Below, in pieces: positions 48,332 to 60,404 of a stretch of 64,000 nucleotides of DNA. Below the pieces are notes generated by a model that made no database searches, was not told the DNA's origin, and worked only from the letters and a program-made list of their open reading frames with translations. Position numbers and translations under genes: made by a program. The stretch spans positions 44,276,714-44,340,713 of the forward strand of contig CM034237.1 of assembly GCA_019916065.1 (NCBI GenBank), given 5' to 3'. The first letter of the stretch is position 1. Each line of letters begins with the position of its first letter. Source of the DNA: Vitellaria paradoxa. Its lineage: Eukaryota > Streptophyta > Magnoliopsida > Ericales > Sapotaceae.

Positions 48332-49195
48332 TCGATTGGATGATACAAAAGGCAACTTCCATAAATAATACTCCTATATAAGTTTTGATATGATGATTTT
48401 TGCTTGATTTGGGAAGTAAAATTTCTCCCATCTAAAAATTATTCAGCCTCCTTAATATTGGACGAAAGTGTATTATTTTTAGAGAGAGTTTGAACTCTCC
48501 AAAAATTATCCCCCTTAACATAGACTAAATTGGTCCAATTTTCCCTTTCTCATCCCCCTTCTCACCTACAAAATGTATTTATATATTAGAAATAAATTCT
48601 TATTTTTTTCTAATAGAAAAATGCATTAAAAATTATATTAATAAAAATAAAAAATATAATTTTTTTCCAAATAAGGGGCCATGTGATAAAAAAAATATAT
48701 TTTTTCAAATAGGGGGTCATGTGATTTTAAGATAATAATATTATTTTTTAGCAAATTTATACAAAATTACACATATATTAATATTTTTTAAATAAGAAGA
48801 AAAAGATAAGCGACCAAGGAAGCTTAAGGTAAATTGGGACATTATTGTCTATGAACTAATTTATGTATTTTATAAAATTTAATTTATTAATAATATAAAT
48901 TATTTATAATTAATTTGTTTAAAATTAATTTGTACTAGTTGGTTTTCACATTATATAATTAACATAAACATATAATTAAGTTTTGGATTGCACAAGGGTA
49001 AAAGAGTCATTTGATAATTTTTTCCATCATACACCCATTCTTATACACCTATTTTAGAAAATCATCCAAACTAAATACTATTTATTATCCCTTTTATAAA
49101 TATCACATCAATATGGGTCCGCCCTCCATAAATATTACTCTTTTACTATGTTACACACCTTTCATAAATTATTCATCAGAATTTTAGTTGCATTT
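48332..49195. mobile_element. AT-rich non-autonomous element, copy 2
   Basis: Second copy of the element at 7151-8090, same orientation and order of blocks, with small insertions and deletions. A duplicated AATATTATTTTTTAGCAAAT phrase present twice in copy 1 (about 7553 and 7578) occurs once here. It lies about 0.6 kb upstream of the cyclin start codon. Confidence 0.65.
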
Positions 49196-49455
49196 AATCT
49201 CGGGGTTATTTCAACTAATCTCCAAGACAAATTTCGTTATATCCACATAACATTTTTACACCTTTTTTTTTTAATTTTTTTAAGCAAACAAAACACCACC
49301 TATTTTGGGCACAAATGCGAATAATAAACCCATAATTTGATTTTTAACTATGACTGCTAACTATGCATGGGCTACATTTAACAATCTCAAAATAAATTTA
49401 TTTATTTATTTTATATGATTTTTTATATATATTTAATTTTTTCACATTTATATAA

Positions 49456-49784
49456 GTACTATTTGGAAGAGCAAAATTGGTAGGAAAAAAAATCAAATTT
49501 TGATGTTTTATGTGGTAAAACATTAAAATTTGGAGTTCTACCAACATAATAGATTGTTAACACATCAATTTTTGCCTAAGTGACAAGAGGTATAATAATT
49601 ATTTTATTTAATTCAACTCAAAAATTACTAAAATTTTTATCAAATACATAAAAAATTACCGAAAATTATTAAAAATTGTCAAAATTCAGTAAAAATTTTA
49701 TTTATTTTACCAAATATATCAAAAAATTTACCTGCCAAAAATTATAAAAAATTACCAAAAACTATGATTTCCAAACGGGCCATA
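49456..49784. mobile_element. MITE related to 15096-15406
   Basis: It begins GTACTATTTGGAAGAGCAAAA and ends TGATTTCCAAACGGGCC, and shares GGTAGAAAAA, GTGGTAAAA and ATTTATTTTACC-type phrases with the element at 15096. Non-coding; borders approximate. Confidence 0.5.
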
Positions 49785-49883
49785 CCTAAAATGTTGAACA
49801 AATACATTAGTAATTGCAATAAATAATTCAAAAACAAAGGCGAGGGACGAAAATAAAAACAACAATTGAATTGTGAAGCAGTA

Positions 49884-50220
49884 AGGTGTCATTTGATTTA
49901 TTTTTGTATTTTATATTTTTTATTTTTATTTTCTATTTTTTGTTTAGAAATTATTTTTTATTTTGACTTTTTTAAAATAAAAAAAAACAGCTCAGAACTC
50001 ATTTCGTTACATATGTTTTCAAATTTTGTTTTAGAAAATAAAAAATGAGTTTACACATTAAATGAAAAATAATAAAAAATAATTTTGAGAGTTTTTAACT
50101 AAAATAAAGAAAATTTCAAAATAAAAAAAAATAACATTTTCCGTTTCTCAGTTTTAAAATTTTTAAGACATAAAATAAAAATAAAAAACATAAAATATAA
50201 AAGTAAATCAAATGTCACTT
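49884..50220. mobile_element. 320-bp MITE family, copy A
   Basis: The ends are AGGTGTCATTTGATTTATTTT and, inverted, AAATCAAATGTCACTT. Inside are TTTTAGAAAATAAAAAATGA, GTTTACACAT and AGTTTTTAACTAAAATAAAG, which recur in copies B (51187) and C (57000). No coding capacity. Confidence 0.75.
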
Positions 50221-51186
50221 AAATTTCTAGAAACTATTTAATACTAACTAAAAGCACGAAATGCAGTTTTCCTACAGGTCAATTGTATCTTTTTTTTTTC
50301 TCCTCCATAAAAGAAGAATTAAATAAATAAATAAATAAAGATATTGTCTTGAGTGAGGGGGAGAGAGAGAGAGAGAGAGAGAAACTTATCTATGGGTGAC
50401 TCAGATTTATACTGCTAAACATACGTAGAGTCCCTATACATGACAAACAAGGTCATGGTGTATGTTGTTCGCATATAGATGGTATTTGGTTTGTTAAAAA
50501 AAAAAATTTAAATTAAAAGTTAGTGTAAAAATACTACGCGACAAAATTTAATTAAAAAATATAAAAAAAAGTCGATAAAAGTTTAGTACAACTTGCTGAA
50601 GTGATTAAATCAACAATTTTGATTTAATTAAAAACTAATTAATTTAGTCAAATAAAATTTATTAATTTGGTCAAATAATCTTAATTTAATTAAAATTTAT
50701 TAATTCAGTCAAATTTATTTTAATTAAATCAATACCATTAATTTAATCAGTGAAAAAAAGCACTACAATAACCTATGTAAAAATTAAAATGTTTTTTATA
50801 TTTTTAGGCATCCAAACACTCCTTAACACTAGTAAAGAGTGGCCGATAGCACGCATCATAGCTTCAAGAGAGAAGGAAATACAAATTTGTCAAGGATCTA
50901 TATATGTAGGGTGAGATTTTAGCGAGGGGAAAGACAAAAGAGGACGAATTGTAAAATTTTAAATATATATTTTTATTTAAAGGAATAAAATATATAATAA
51001 AATAAAAGGTATCTATTAATATATTAATTTTTTAATATAATTAATTTTCATTTATTAAATTTTGTGTATTTTCCCTTTTATTTTATATCACAACCAAAAT
51101 AAAGAGAAGAAATTTTGACTTTCTGCCAATTTCTTTTTCTCTTTATAAATCTTTTATTCAAATACAATCTAAGTGAATATAAATTT

Positions 51187-51507
51187 AGGTGGCATTTGGT
51201 TTATTTTTTTATTTTTTATTTTCTATTTTCTATTTTGAGCACATTTTTTATTTTGTACTTTTGATAAAAAAAATAGCTCAAAATACATTTGGTCACTTGT
51301 ATTTTCAAAATTTGTTTTAGAAAAGAGAAAATAAATTTACACATGAAATAAAAATGGCAAAAAAATCATTTTAAACGTTTTTAACTTAAAATAAAGAAAA
51401 TCTCAAAATTAGTAAAATAGAGTATTTTCTATTTCTTTATTTTTGAATTTTTAAGGCATAAAACAAAAATAAAAAACAAAAAATAAAAAAAAATCGAATC
51501 CCACCTT
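51187..51507. mobile_element. 320-bp MITE family, copy B
   Basis: It starts AGGTGGCATTTGGTTTATTTT and ends AAATCGAATCCCACCTT. It shares the internal phrases GTTTTAGAAAA, TTTACACATGAAATAAAAAT and AACGTTTTTAACTTAAAATA with the other copies in the same orientation. Confidence 0.75.
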
Positions 51508-52599
51508 CGATTTTTTAAATATTGATGTTGTCTAGCAAGAGATTTAGAAATACGAGTAAGAGAGAAGTAAAGTTAAATAAACACGAGAGAAAATGACAGA
51601 AAGTATTAAAAAATAATTTAAATAAACAAATAATTTTGTCAAAAAAATAAAAATAAAACTTTAACTGTTGTGAGCCAAAAAAAAAAAGAAAGGTGACATG
51701 TACCTGTGTGAATACAAGCACAATGTTAGAATCAAGCGCATGGATTCTCACTTTTACATAGAGAATCGTATAGGGACGAAGTCAGCTTTTTTAATTAATC
51801 TCTGAATTAATCTTCCAACTTTTATCAAAATAAAAGTAACACTAACAATTTTAGTACGAAAAAATGCTAATCAAAATTATTTTCTGTTTTCTAATTTATT
51901 TTTTATTTTTTTGTTCATTTGGTTAGCTCCAAATAAAATGGCCATATAACATCCGGTATTTATTTTTTGTTATTTATGTATTATTTTAGATCAATAAAAT
52001 ATTTAAACTGAAATTCAGTCGATTGACTTTATTTTTCTTGGGTTGGGTTTAGTTCGAAGTAGTACTTGGTTAGATATCCATGCCTAAGGCCCAGTCTTTT
52101 TTCTTTCTTTTCTTTTCTCTTTTTTTTTTTTTTTCTTTTCTTTCTTCTCCTGTGAAACTAGGCAATTTAGACCAAAGGAGAGAGAGGGAGAAGAGAGAGG
52201 AGATAGAGAGTAGAAAGAGAAAATGGGTTTCGAAAAGAAAGATCAGTGGATCGTGTAGTATTCAATGCCATACCGTGGTGGTATCCGTTTCTTATGATTT
52301 TACTCGAGATAAATGATACGGGCATCTGAAGTGCAAGAACCAAAACTTAAATTTTCTTTTTTCTTCTTTTCTCTTCAGATTTGAGGTAGGTGGGACATAT
52401 ATTTGTATTGTAGACATTGTTATGATGAATTTGATGTATATATATACTTGATTTGGTTGAATATCATGAGATTTGTTTATATATATGTATATATGAATGT
52501 ATGTATATAAATACAAATAAGTGTGAAGATCTTACTTATATTTGATTTATTTTTCAATTAAACGTTATAGAAACATATGATTTAAGTGTTTAAGTGTTT

Positions 52600-53760
52600 A
52601 TATATGAGTTATTGTTAAGATTGTGGCTTGGATTGGTGACTTGGGGAAGATTTAGAGTTAGATTTTGTTAAAAACGAAATCAAGAACTGGGTATTGGTCT
52701 TTGGTGTTTGGACCGATAGGAAGGATGCTAGACCAAGGGTGTCTGGACCACAACTTAAGGTGTTTGGATACTAGTATAACATGATTTCAAAAATTTTCAT
52801 AATTTATTTCTAAACATATATTTTGTGCCTAAACTTAATAATTATTAATTTTTAAAAATGAAATAAACCCCAAATCATTATCAAAGCCTAATGAGAATGT
52901 TGTTTATATTAAAAATAATATTTATTTACATGATTGAATATATCATGTATATAGGGCTGGGGTTACATCATTCAATTTGATATTGTGATATTTGATTGGC
53001 TGAGAGTATCATATTTATGTTGTGACGTGACAAAGTATGGGTTATATATATGGACGGAATCCTTAATTTTGAGAAAAATGATTAAATGAGATTTTAAAAA
53101 TACCAGATGATTCCTAGTCGATATATATGACTAGAGTTTAGTCATTTGGAGTTGAGACATTAATTATGAGATATGACTATGAAATTTTCTCTGGGCTGCA
53201 ACCCGACCCTACTTGAGCTAAGTAGATGCCTGACTAGAGGTGTAACACGATTCCCTAACAGAAAGGGTCAAGCGGTATAACACGATTCTCCTGAGTCTTA
53301 TACCAGTGGAGGTGTAACATAGTTCCCCATTCAGTTTATATATACATATATATATTGAGATATACAGTTATTGTAAGGGTAAATGGTGTAGTTGATGATC
53401 CCGCATACTTTATTAAGTGTTACCCGTCCCATGATAAGGTTAGAGGTAAATGGAGACTAGATTATGCATTGATATTTTATTCCATCACATCCTATTGCAT
53501 GAGATTGCATTTATATTTTTTTTATATTGAGATGCTGATATATGTGACTATAACATTGATTGATGAGATATCAGGTTTATCTGGTTAATTATAATTTGGC
53601 TATGAAATAAGAAATATTAATTAAAAACTACAATGACTTGATTCTCGAAGTGGGATATGTAGGCAGTTTAGGTTTGAGTAGCGTAAGTCTTATCTTAACT
53701 ATGAGTAATAATAATTGTGTTTATTTTTCTTAATTGAGAATTGAATTATTAATATTATAA
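52600..53760. repeat. Possible solo LTR or retrotransposon fragment
   Basis: This stretch is less AT-rich and, near 53225-53325, has three spaced copies of a phrase (AGGTGTAACACGATTCCC, GGTATAACACGATTCTCC, AGGTGTAACATAGTTCCC). The phrase GGGATATGTAGGCAG near 53660 resembles a word common in Ty3/Tat-type LTRs. No paired LTR, primer site or coding region is found, so the assignment is tentative and the borders are guesses. Confidence 0.3.
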
Positions 53761-56593
53761 ATTGTGTGACCTAAGCTGTAGGTTTACTGTTTACATTTAT
53801 GATGTCATTATTTTGAGAGATAAAAATATAATTATAATATTATTATAACCATGCAAACAGTCATTAGAAATGGTGTTAAAATGGATTATATTATTGATAA
53901 ATTGATGATAACGTAAACAAATATTATTTTATATGAAAATGAGTAATGATTTTGGATATTTTGATGATTATAGCTTAATGTAAATTAAATTTAGATTGAA
54001 ATTTATTTATTTATTTTAATTTCCACATTTTCAAATTGTCCATTCCGGACAATGGAGTTGTTTTCAATTTTAGGGTAACTTTATTTTCAATTTTATGAGT
54101 TGTTTGAACTTTTGAAAGTTAAGATGGGGAAAAAATTATTGGATGTGAGTAATACATAAGTGTATTGCACAAATTTAAAGATAACATATATAATGCACTA
54201 ATTGAAGGTTTTTATGAGACCGTATTATATAAAAATAATCACATTATTAGTATAATACATCTCATCTCATGACTGTACAATACTCCTATATTAGAGTATG
54301 TGCAGCAGAATAGGTAAATAGTATTTTATGTATTTTTGTTAGCAAATATGAAGAAACTATCTGCACCAGACTCTCCAAAGCCACAGCTATTTTTGCTCAT
54401 GCTATAATAACTCTTCATTTTTTCCGAGTTACCATTCACCTAGTTAAACAATTGTTTATTATTTGTTGAAGAAGACAATGGCCTTTATATTGAAGGAGAC
54501 AATGGGCTCCAATTTTGGAAAATTAATTTTTTAATAAACAATTGGTAAAATGCCTAGCATTGGTGTGACTTAAAAAAAATTACTAGCTAAATCCAAAATG
54601 TGTACTGTTTACTAGATAATTTGGTTATTCATTGGTGCATTTGCTCTTAATAGTTTATATACAGAGAGGAAGGGGTATGCCAATTAATTATATTGCTAGC
54701 TTTGCTTGTTTAGTTTCCCTTAATTTTTTTTTTCTCATCTCAATGGTTGAATCTGCTAATATTTTGGCATTATCTCTGATGCGCATGTCACGTAAGTGGT
54801 GATAATAGAGAATTTAAATCACTTTAAAATAAAAGTAAAACAACTCGATAAAGGCTCTGTTTAGTTTGTTGTAATCTTTTCAAAATTTTTAAAAATTTTT
54901 AAAAATTATTTATTTTTTATCTAACTGTACGAATTACGAACTTATAACTTATCTTACTTCAACTCATTTTAGCTCAATTTTCATTACTCTAAAATAAAAT
55001 ATAGTACGTCCAGAAAACTTTATTTTTTGTCACATGATGGTTTGATTAGTCAAATATGTGGCACGGAAAAAAAAAAGGATTAATGCTTATAAATGTATAT
55101 ATACGAGCATTTCAGTCACATAACTCCTACTTATGTATATAGTTTTCTACATTATATTTATCTATTTATTTATTACATATACATACATATATAGTTAGTT
55201 AGTTTGGATTAAAAAAATCTAGAAAGCTTTTTTATAACTTTTTTTGTCTTATATGACTTTTTTTATTAAAATTTAAATTTCCTTTTAAAAGTTATAACTT
55301 TTAAATGTGTTAATTGCATTCGTAAAAAAAAAATACAAAAATTCTTATTCGTTTGAGTAAAAACCATTTATTTAACTAAAAAAGTAACGAAAAAGTTAAT
55401 CTTTTTTATTTTTCTATCTTTTACTCAAATTGATATGAATTTTTTAACTTCTTTTTATGAAATTAACACGCCTAAAAGTTACTATTTCTAAAAAAATTCA
55501 AATTTTGATAAAAAAATATATAAGACAAAAAAAAATCATATAAGGCAAAAAGAAAAAAAAAAGCTATCAAAAATTCCAAACAAAGCGTTAGTATTAATGT
55601 CATTGTGTCATATACGTTTGAGTTGGGAAAATAGCTACAATATTATTAAATATTATATGACTATTTGATAAGCTTTTTCTAGTAATTTACTAAGTGCCTT
55701 TTTTTTTATAAAAAGAGCAAAATTTTCTAAAAATACAATAAATAAATATTAATTAAAATGTTAGAAAAGTTTTTTAAAATTTTTGACGTGGCATCATCAC
55801 TACAACCAAATTATTTGGTCAGTTGAATCGTCAAAAACTCAAGAAGATTTATAAAAATTAGTGAACCTGACGACATGACAACTAGGGTGATGGGAACTAT
55901 AATGGGCATTTTTATTTCAAATATTTCGATAGGAACACAATATAAATTAAATATATTTATTTAAGAATTGATGATTTTTTTAGAAATAATTTTATTTACT
56001 TTTTTTAAATAGTGAGATTTTATTTCATTTGATTTCAACTTTAGCCTATATAAAAGTCAAGAATGATAAAAGATTAACAATTTTCACTTTTCTCTCTAAC
56101 TTTTTATTAAAAGATTATGATTTATTTGTTTCCAATTGCATCAATTTTCAACAAAAATATCTTTACTAATATATTAATATATCAATCACGCATTAATGGA
56201 GAAGGAGCAAAGCACATAAGAAAAAAATAATAATAATAACAATGAATGAATACATATTTAAATATGTGTTGAAACACTTATAAATTTGATATTTCATTAC
56301 TAAATGTGATTTAGCTTATCCTTAAGTGTTATTATTTTCTTTATATAAATTATTCTATTTTATAAATATTAAATGTAGTCTCCTTTAAATATTAAATGTA
56401 ACACTTATAAATGTTAGAACAATTAATAAGCTAATAAATGTCAAGTATGCTGTAAAAATATATGTATATAGCGATATAAACAAGTTGTGCGAAAAGTTAT
56501 ATTTTTTTTTTTCAAACATATTATATTTATGGGTTGCTGGCTTTTCGGTCAGGTTGAATTTATGACAAAAACAAGTACAATAATACAAAAAAT
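53761..56593. other. Intergenic, AT-rich
   Basis: No gene is supported. It contains the MITE at 54294-54646, a relative of the GTGTTTGGAGT family at about 54850-54990, and TA-rich simple sequence. Confidence 0.5.
54294..54646. mobile_element. MITE with GAGTATGTGCA termini and TTA duplication
   Basis: The left end GAGTATGTGCAGCAGAATAG faces the right end; its complement is GAGCAAATGCACCAATGAAT. TTA flanks both sides (54291-54293; 54647-54649). The interior has an inverted pair around AAACAATTG (54448 and 54536). Non-coding. Confidence 0.65.
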
Positions 56594-56748
56594 CTTGTTT
56601 GGTAACCAAAATCCACCAAAACTCACAAACTTTAACTAATTTTTATATTTTTTTTCCAATAAAACTTTTGCACATATTACTTTTATGACACATCTTTTTA
56701 CTTTTATTGTACTTTTTGGCCTAACTTTTTGTTAACCAAACACCCCTT
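56594..56748. mobile_element. Small MITE of the recurrent core family
   Basis: It starts CTTGTTTGGTAACCAAAA and ends TTTGTTAACCAAACACCCC, well-matched inverted ends. The core is in reverse orientation (CCAATAAAACTTTTGCACATA). Confidence 0.7.
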
Positions 56749-56999
56749 AATGGTTAATCAATCTTGCTCAATTAAATGATCTCATGTTTTATTTTGGTGA
56801 TCTTAACATTTTGCTTAAAATCAAAACAAATTTAAGGAATTTTTTTTTCTAATCTTATCTAGTTTTCTTTCACCAAAATTTAAAATTTTTTATTTAATAA
56901 TTTTAAAATATGTTATTCATAATTTTTATAAACTAAATTACAAAAAAATTAAAAAATCAAAAATATGAAACTACACTTAGGTGTAAAAGAAAAAGTTAA

Positions 57000-57327
57000 T
57001 GTGCCATTTGGTATATCTATTTTAAACCCATTTTTATATTACATTTTTTGAAAATAAAGAAAACAGTTCAAAACACATTTTATCACTTGTGTTTTAAAAT
57101 TTATTTTAAAAAATAAAAAATGAGTTTACATATGAAATGTAAAATGGTAAAAAAGTTGTTTTAAACGTTTTTAACAAAAAATAAAGAAAATTTTAAAATA
57201 CGAGAAATAAAAAAATGTTAAACCAAATGTGTTTCCTGTTTTTTGTATTTTAAGATTTTCAAAACATAAAATATAAAAAATAAAAAATAGCAAACAAAAA
57301 ATAAAAATAAAAATTAAATGCCACCTG
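57000..57327. mobile_element. 320-bp MITE family, copy C
   Basis: It starts TGTGCCATTTGGTATATCTA and ends AATTAAATGCCACCT. It shares AAAAAATGAGTTTACATATG and AAACGTTTTTAAC with copies A and B. Non-coding. Confidence 0.7.
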
Positions 57328-57503
57328 ACATTTTCAATATAAGTTAGCTTTTTATCTGAATTTTTTAAATTTCTAAGTTTTTTTTATTTTTACAAATTGT
57401 TAATAACATGCCTAATAGTTAATAAAATAATTAAAAATACAAATTTTTACTAAAAAAATATGATAAAAAACCAAAAGAACTCGAAAAAAATAATAATTAT
57501 GAG

Positions 57504-57638
57504 GAGATGTTTGGTTTATTAAATTTTATCAATTTTTATTAACTTATTTATACTATTTTTAATTAAATTTCGTTATATATTATTTTTATATTAAAATTTT
57601 ATATTTTATTATATATTTTTTTGCTATTCGAACACCGC
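57504..57638. mobile_element. Small MITE of the recurrent core family
   Basis: It starts GAGATGTTTGGTTTATTAAA and ends GCTATTCGAACACCG. The core is in reverse orientation (AATTAAATTTCGTTATATATTA). Confidence 0.6.
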
Positions 57639-57639
57639 T

Positions 57640-59250
57640 AACAAGTACAGTTACAGGGAGGGAGCGGCTAATGTCTTTCTTTCCCACTTACCACAAAAAA
57701 ATCTTTCTTTCCCGCTAAATTTGGTGGCCGTCACTCTCACCTTATCCATTGCCAGTGGTCATTTGATAGAAATATACGACAACCGTGTTAATGGTGTGTT
57801 TCTGTACACGTGTCATTGTGAATCTTAAATATCATGTTAGTGGGTACGTCCAACGGGAATACGGACTGGGTGATGTGAAACGACACTGCGACCTTTTATA
57901 TTTGTATTGGCTGTGACCTAATTAGAATATTTTAATTTTAATTTTTATTTTAAAAATAATTTTAATTAAACTAAATTATAATCATTAAATTAAATATAAA
58001 CAAATTTTAATTCCTAATTTTTTACTACAATCCTTACCATGAATTTTTTCACTACACTCTCTTAAAATCATGTGAAAAAAGAGATTGACGTTGAGAGCAG
58101 GAATTAAGAGATTAAAATTTCATAGATCAAATGTATTTATATTTTTTAATTAAAAAAATATAAATAAATTTAAACTATTATATACATAAATTTAAACTAT
58201 TGAATTTTAATTTAATGATTTTTAATTTATTATTAGGAAATTAATATCATTTTTTATATCAATTCTTAACCTGATATTAAAGAGTGGACATTATTTTTGA
58301 TGTTAGCTCTCCCGAATCTATACTTCTTATATTTTTGAAGGGTAAAATGTATATTTGTTTCATTTTTTATTCTACTAATAAGTTATTTTTCTTAAAAATC
58401 ATAAAAAAGATTTATTCTATCGAGGGGTGAACGAACACTGGCAAAAACTTAACAAAATTACCATTATTTTCATTATTAATGAAATGATTATTTTTATATA
58501 TTAAAGCAATATCGATATTTAGGGTGTGTTTGTGAAAAAAAACCTATCAATTATTATTTTTTTGACTTTTTTTAAGATGATCAAATTTATATTCTTACAT
58601 TTTTAATTTTTTTAAAAAATATTAAATTATCAAAAAGTTAAAAAACTAGCTATTAGAGAGTTAATTTTTTTTTTTACAAATACAGAAAAAATTAATTTTT
58701 TAATAATTAATTAGTATCCAACTAGAAAAAAAAAAGCTAGATTTTTTTTTCACCCCAAATCAACCTTACTCGTGCTCTTATTTTATTTTATCATTTATTC
58801 TACCATACACACATACATCACTTCAATCCTTAAACTAATTCTCTATTCATATCTAACATCCCACTGTCGCACCCACTTTATTCATACACTCGCTTCACTC
58901 TTGCTACCAAACAAATGTACCCAAAGTAATAAGGTTATGAGCGAGACAAGTTAAACAATATGGTGTTTGAATAACCCGCTCTAAATTTAATTAATTGAAA
59001 ATTTTTGATCAAAATCAAATTGCTTATTTTTTTAATCAATTTTGAATGAACTTCTGATCAAATCGATCTGAAGTCAAATTCAAATAATTTGATATTTAAT
59101 ATTATATATATAAATATTAGTCGATCGAATTAAACTTCGACTGAATTTGATAATATAATAAACTTAAAATTATGATCTAAATTTAATTCAATCATATTTT
59201 GAGTTAAACTTGAATAATTCTATATGACTGAATCAAATTTAAAGAAACCT
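57640..59250. other. Intergenic sequence
   Basis: A slightly GC-richer patch at 57640-57900 (with ACACGTGTC at 57807) has no recognised gene. The rest is AT-rich, including the stretch at 58970-59240 that resembles 6780-7090. Confidence 0.45.
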
Positions 59251-59253
59251 TTA

Positions 59254-60401
59254 GGCTTGTTTGTTATGTGAGAATGGAATGGAATGAAATTCATTTATAC
59301 TTTAATCTATTTTCGTTTTTGGTATCAAAAAATTAAGTTAGAATGCTATTTTATGAGAATAACCATTCCTACACTAAGTGGAAAAATGCATTCCCTAATT
59401 TAAGTAATGGAATAATCATTCCATTACAATCAAAATTTGACCAAAAAATTGAAAAAAATATAAATATAAAGCAGCAACTGCTTTGTAATGTTTTGTAATA
59501 AAAAATTTTTCTTAATTATTATTTTGGGTTGTAAAGTAACCATTTTATCCCTTAACCTTATTTTCAAATTAGATTCAAATTTAGATTGTAAAATAACTAT
59601 TTTGCCTCTAGATCTGTTTTGTTTTTCTAATTCATATTTCAGACTTTCTAAAGGTTAATAAAAATATTCTTTCATATTACTTATTAACTAAACAAATTTT
59701 GATTTGATCTAAACCCAGGTTGTAAAATGACCATTTTACCCTTGAGTTCGTTTTTTGCCCAAAATTCTATTCTGGGCTTCCCAAAAAGTTAAAAAAATTT
59801 ATTGACGTGTTTCTTAATAACTAATAAAATTTCATCTCAATTTGAACGTAAATTGTAAAATGATGATTTTATCGCTTGGCCATTTTTTGGTCCAAATTCG
59901 TATTTTAAGTTGCCTAAAAGGTTTAAAAAAATATTCTTAATATATTTCTTAATAATTAAACAAGTTTCAATTTGATATGAGTTTAGACTATAAAATAACT
60001 ATTTTGCCCTTGGGCTGGTTTTTGGGCTAAATTTGTATTTTATGCATCCCAAAAGCTTCTTAATAGTTAAGAAAATTTTTGAATCAATTCGAACTTGAAT
60101 TATAAAATGACAGTTTTACCTCTAAATCTTTTTTTTTACTCAAATTCGCATCCCGAAAATAAAATTTATTTTTATAGTTTTTAAAAAATTAATGTTAATA
60201 GTTTTTATTATATTTCATTTTATTTCATTATATTTAAAATATGTAGTCAAATTATGAAAACTTGAATGTCGATTCCAATCTCATTACTTTCATGTTGGCA
60301 ACCACCAAAAGAATGGAATGAGCATTCCATTCATTTTTCACCCTTATTCCATTCCTATCTCTTATTCCACTCCATTCCATTTCCACCTACAAAACATAAC
60401 C
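59254..60401. mobile_element. 1.15-kb non-autonomous element with internal tandem repeats
   Basis: The left end GGCTTGTTTGTTATGTG and the complement of the right end GGTTATGTTTTGTAGG are inverted; next to them GAATGGAATGGAATG (left) faces CTCCATTCCATTTCC (right). TTA flanks both sides (59251-59253; 60402-60404). The interior holds an array of about 134-bp units (see next entry). No transposase is present. Confidence 0.75.
59528..60180. repeat. Tandem array of ~134-bp units
   Basis: Each unit begins with a phrase like TTGTAAAATGACCATTTTACC and continues with TTTTTTGGC..AAATTCGTATTTT and CCCAAAAGGTTAA-type words. Unit starts are at about 59528, 59585, 59719, 59852, 59988 and 60099, giving spacings of 57, 134, 133, 136 and 111 bp. 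The first and last units are partial. Copies have diverged, so the array is old. Confidence 0.75.
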
Positions 60402-60404
60402 TTA

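Larger units (their letters stand above)
49196..52080. other. Intergenic, MITE-rich
   Basis: No gene is supported. Between the elements listed separately there are (AAAT)n near 50320-50337, (GA)n at 50361-50382 and a copy of the recurrent core near 50525-50555. Confidence 0.5.

Noticed and set aside
52080..52316. 78-codon plus frame preceded by CT and GA runs, resembling a leader and start
   Set aside because: Most residues come from the homopurine and homopyrimidine runs; the ATG near 52223 opens only 11 codons.
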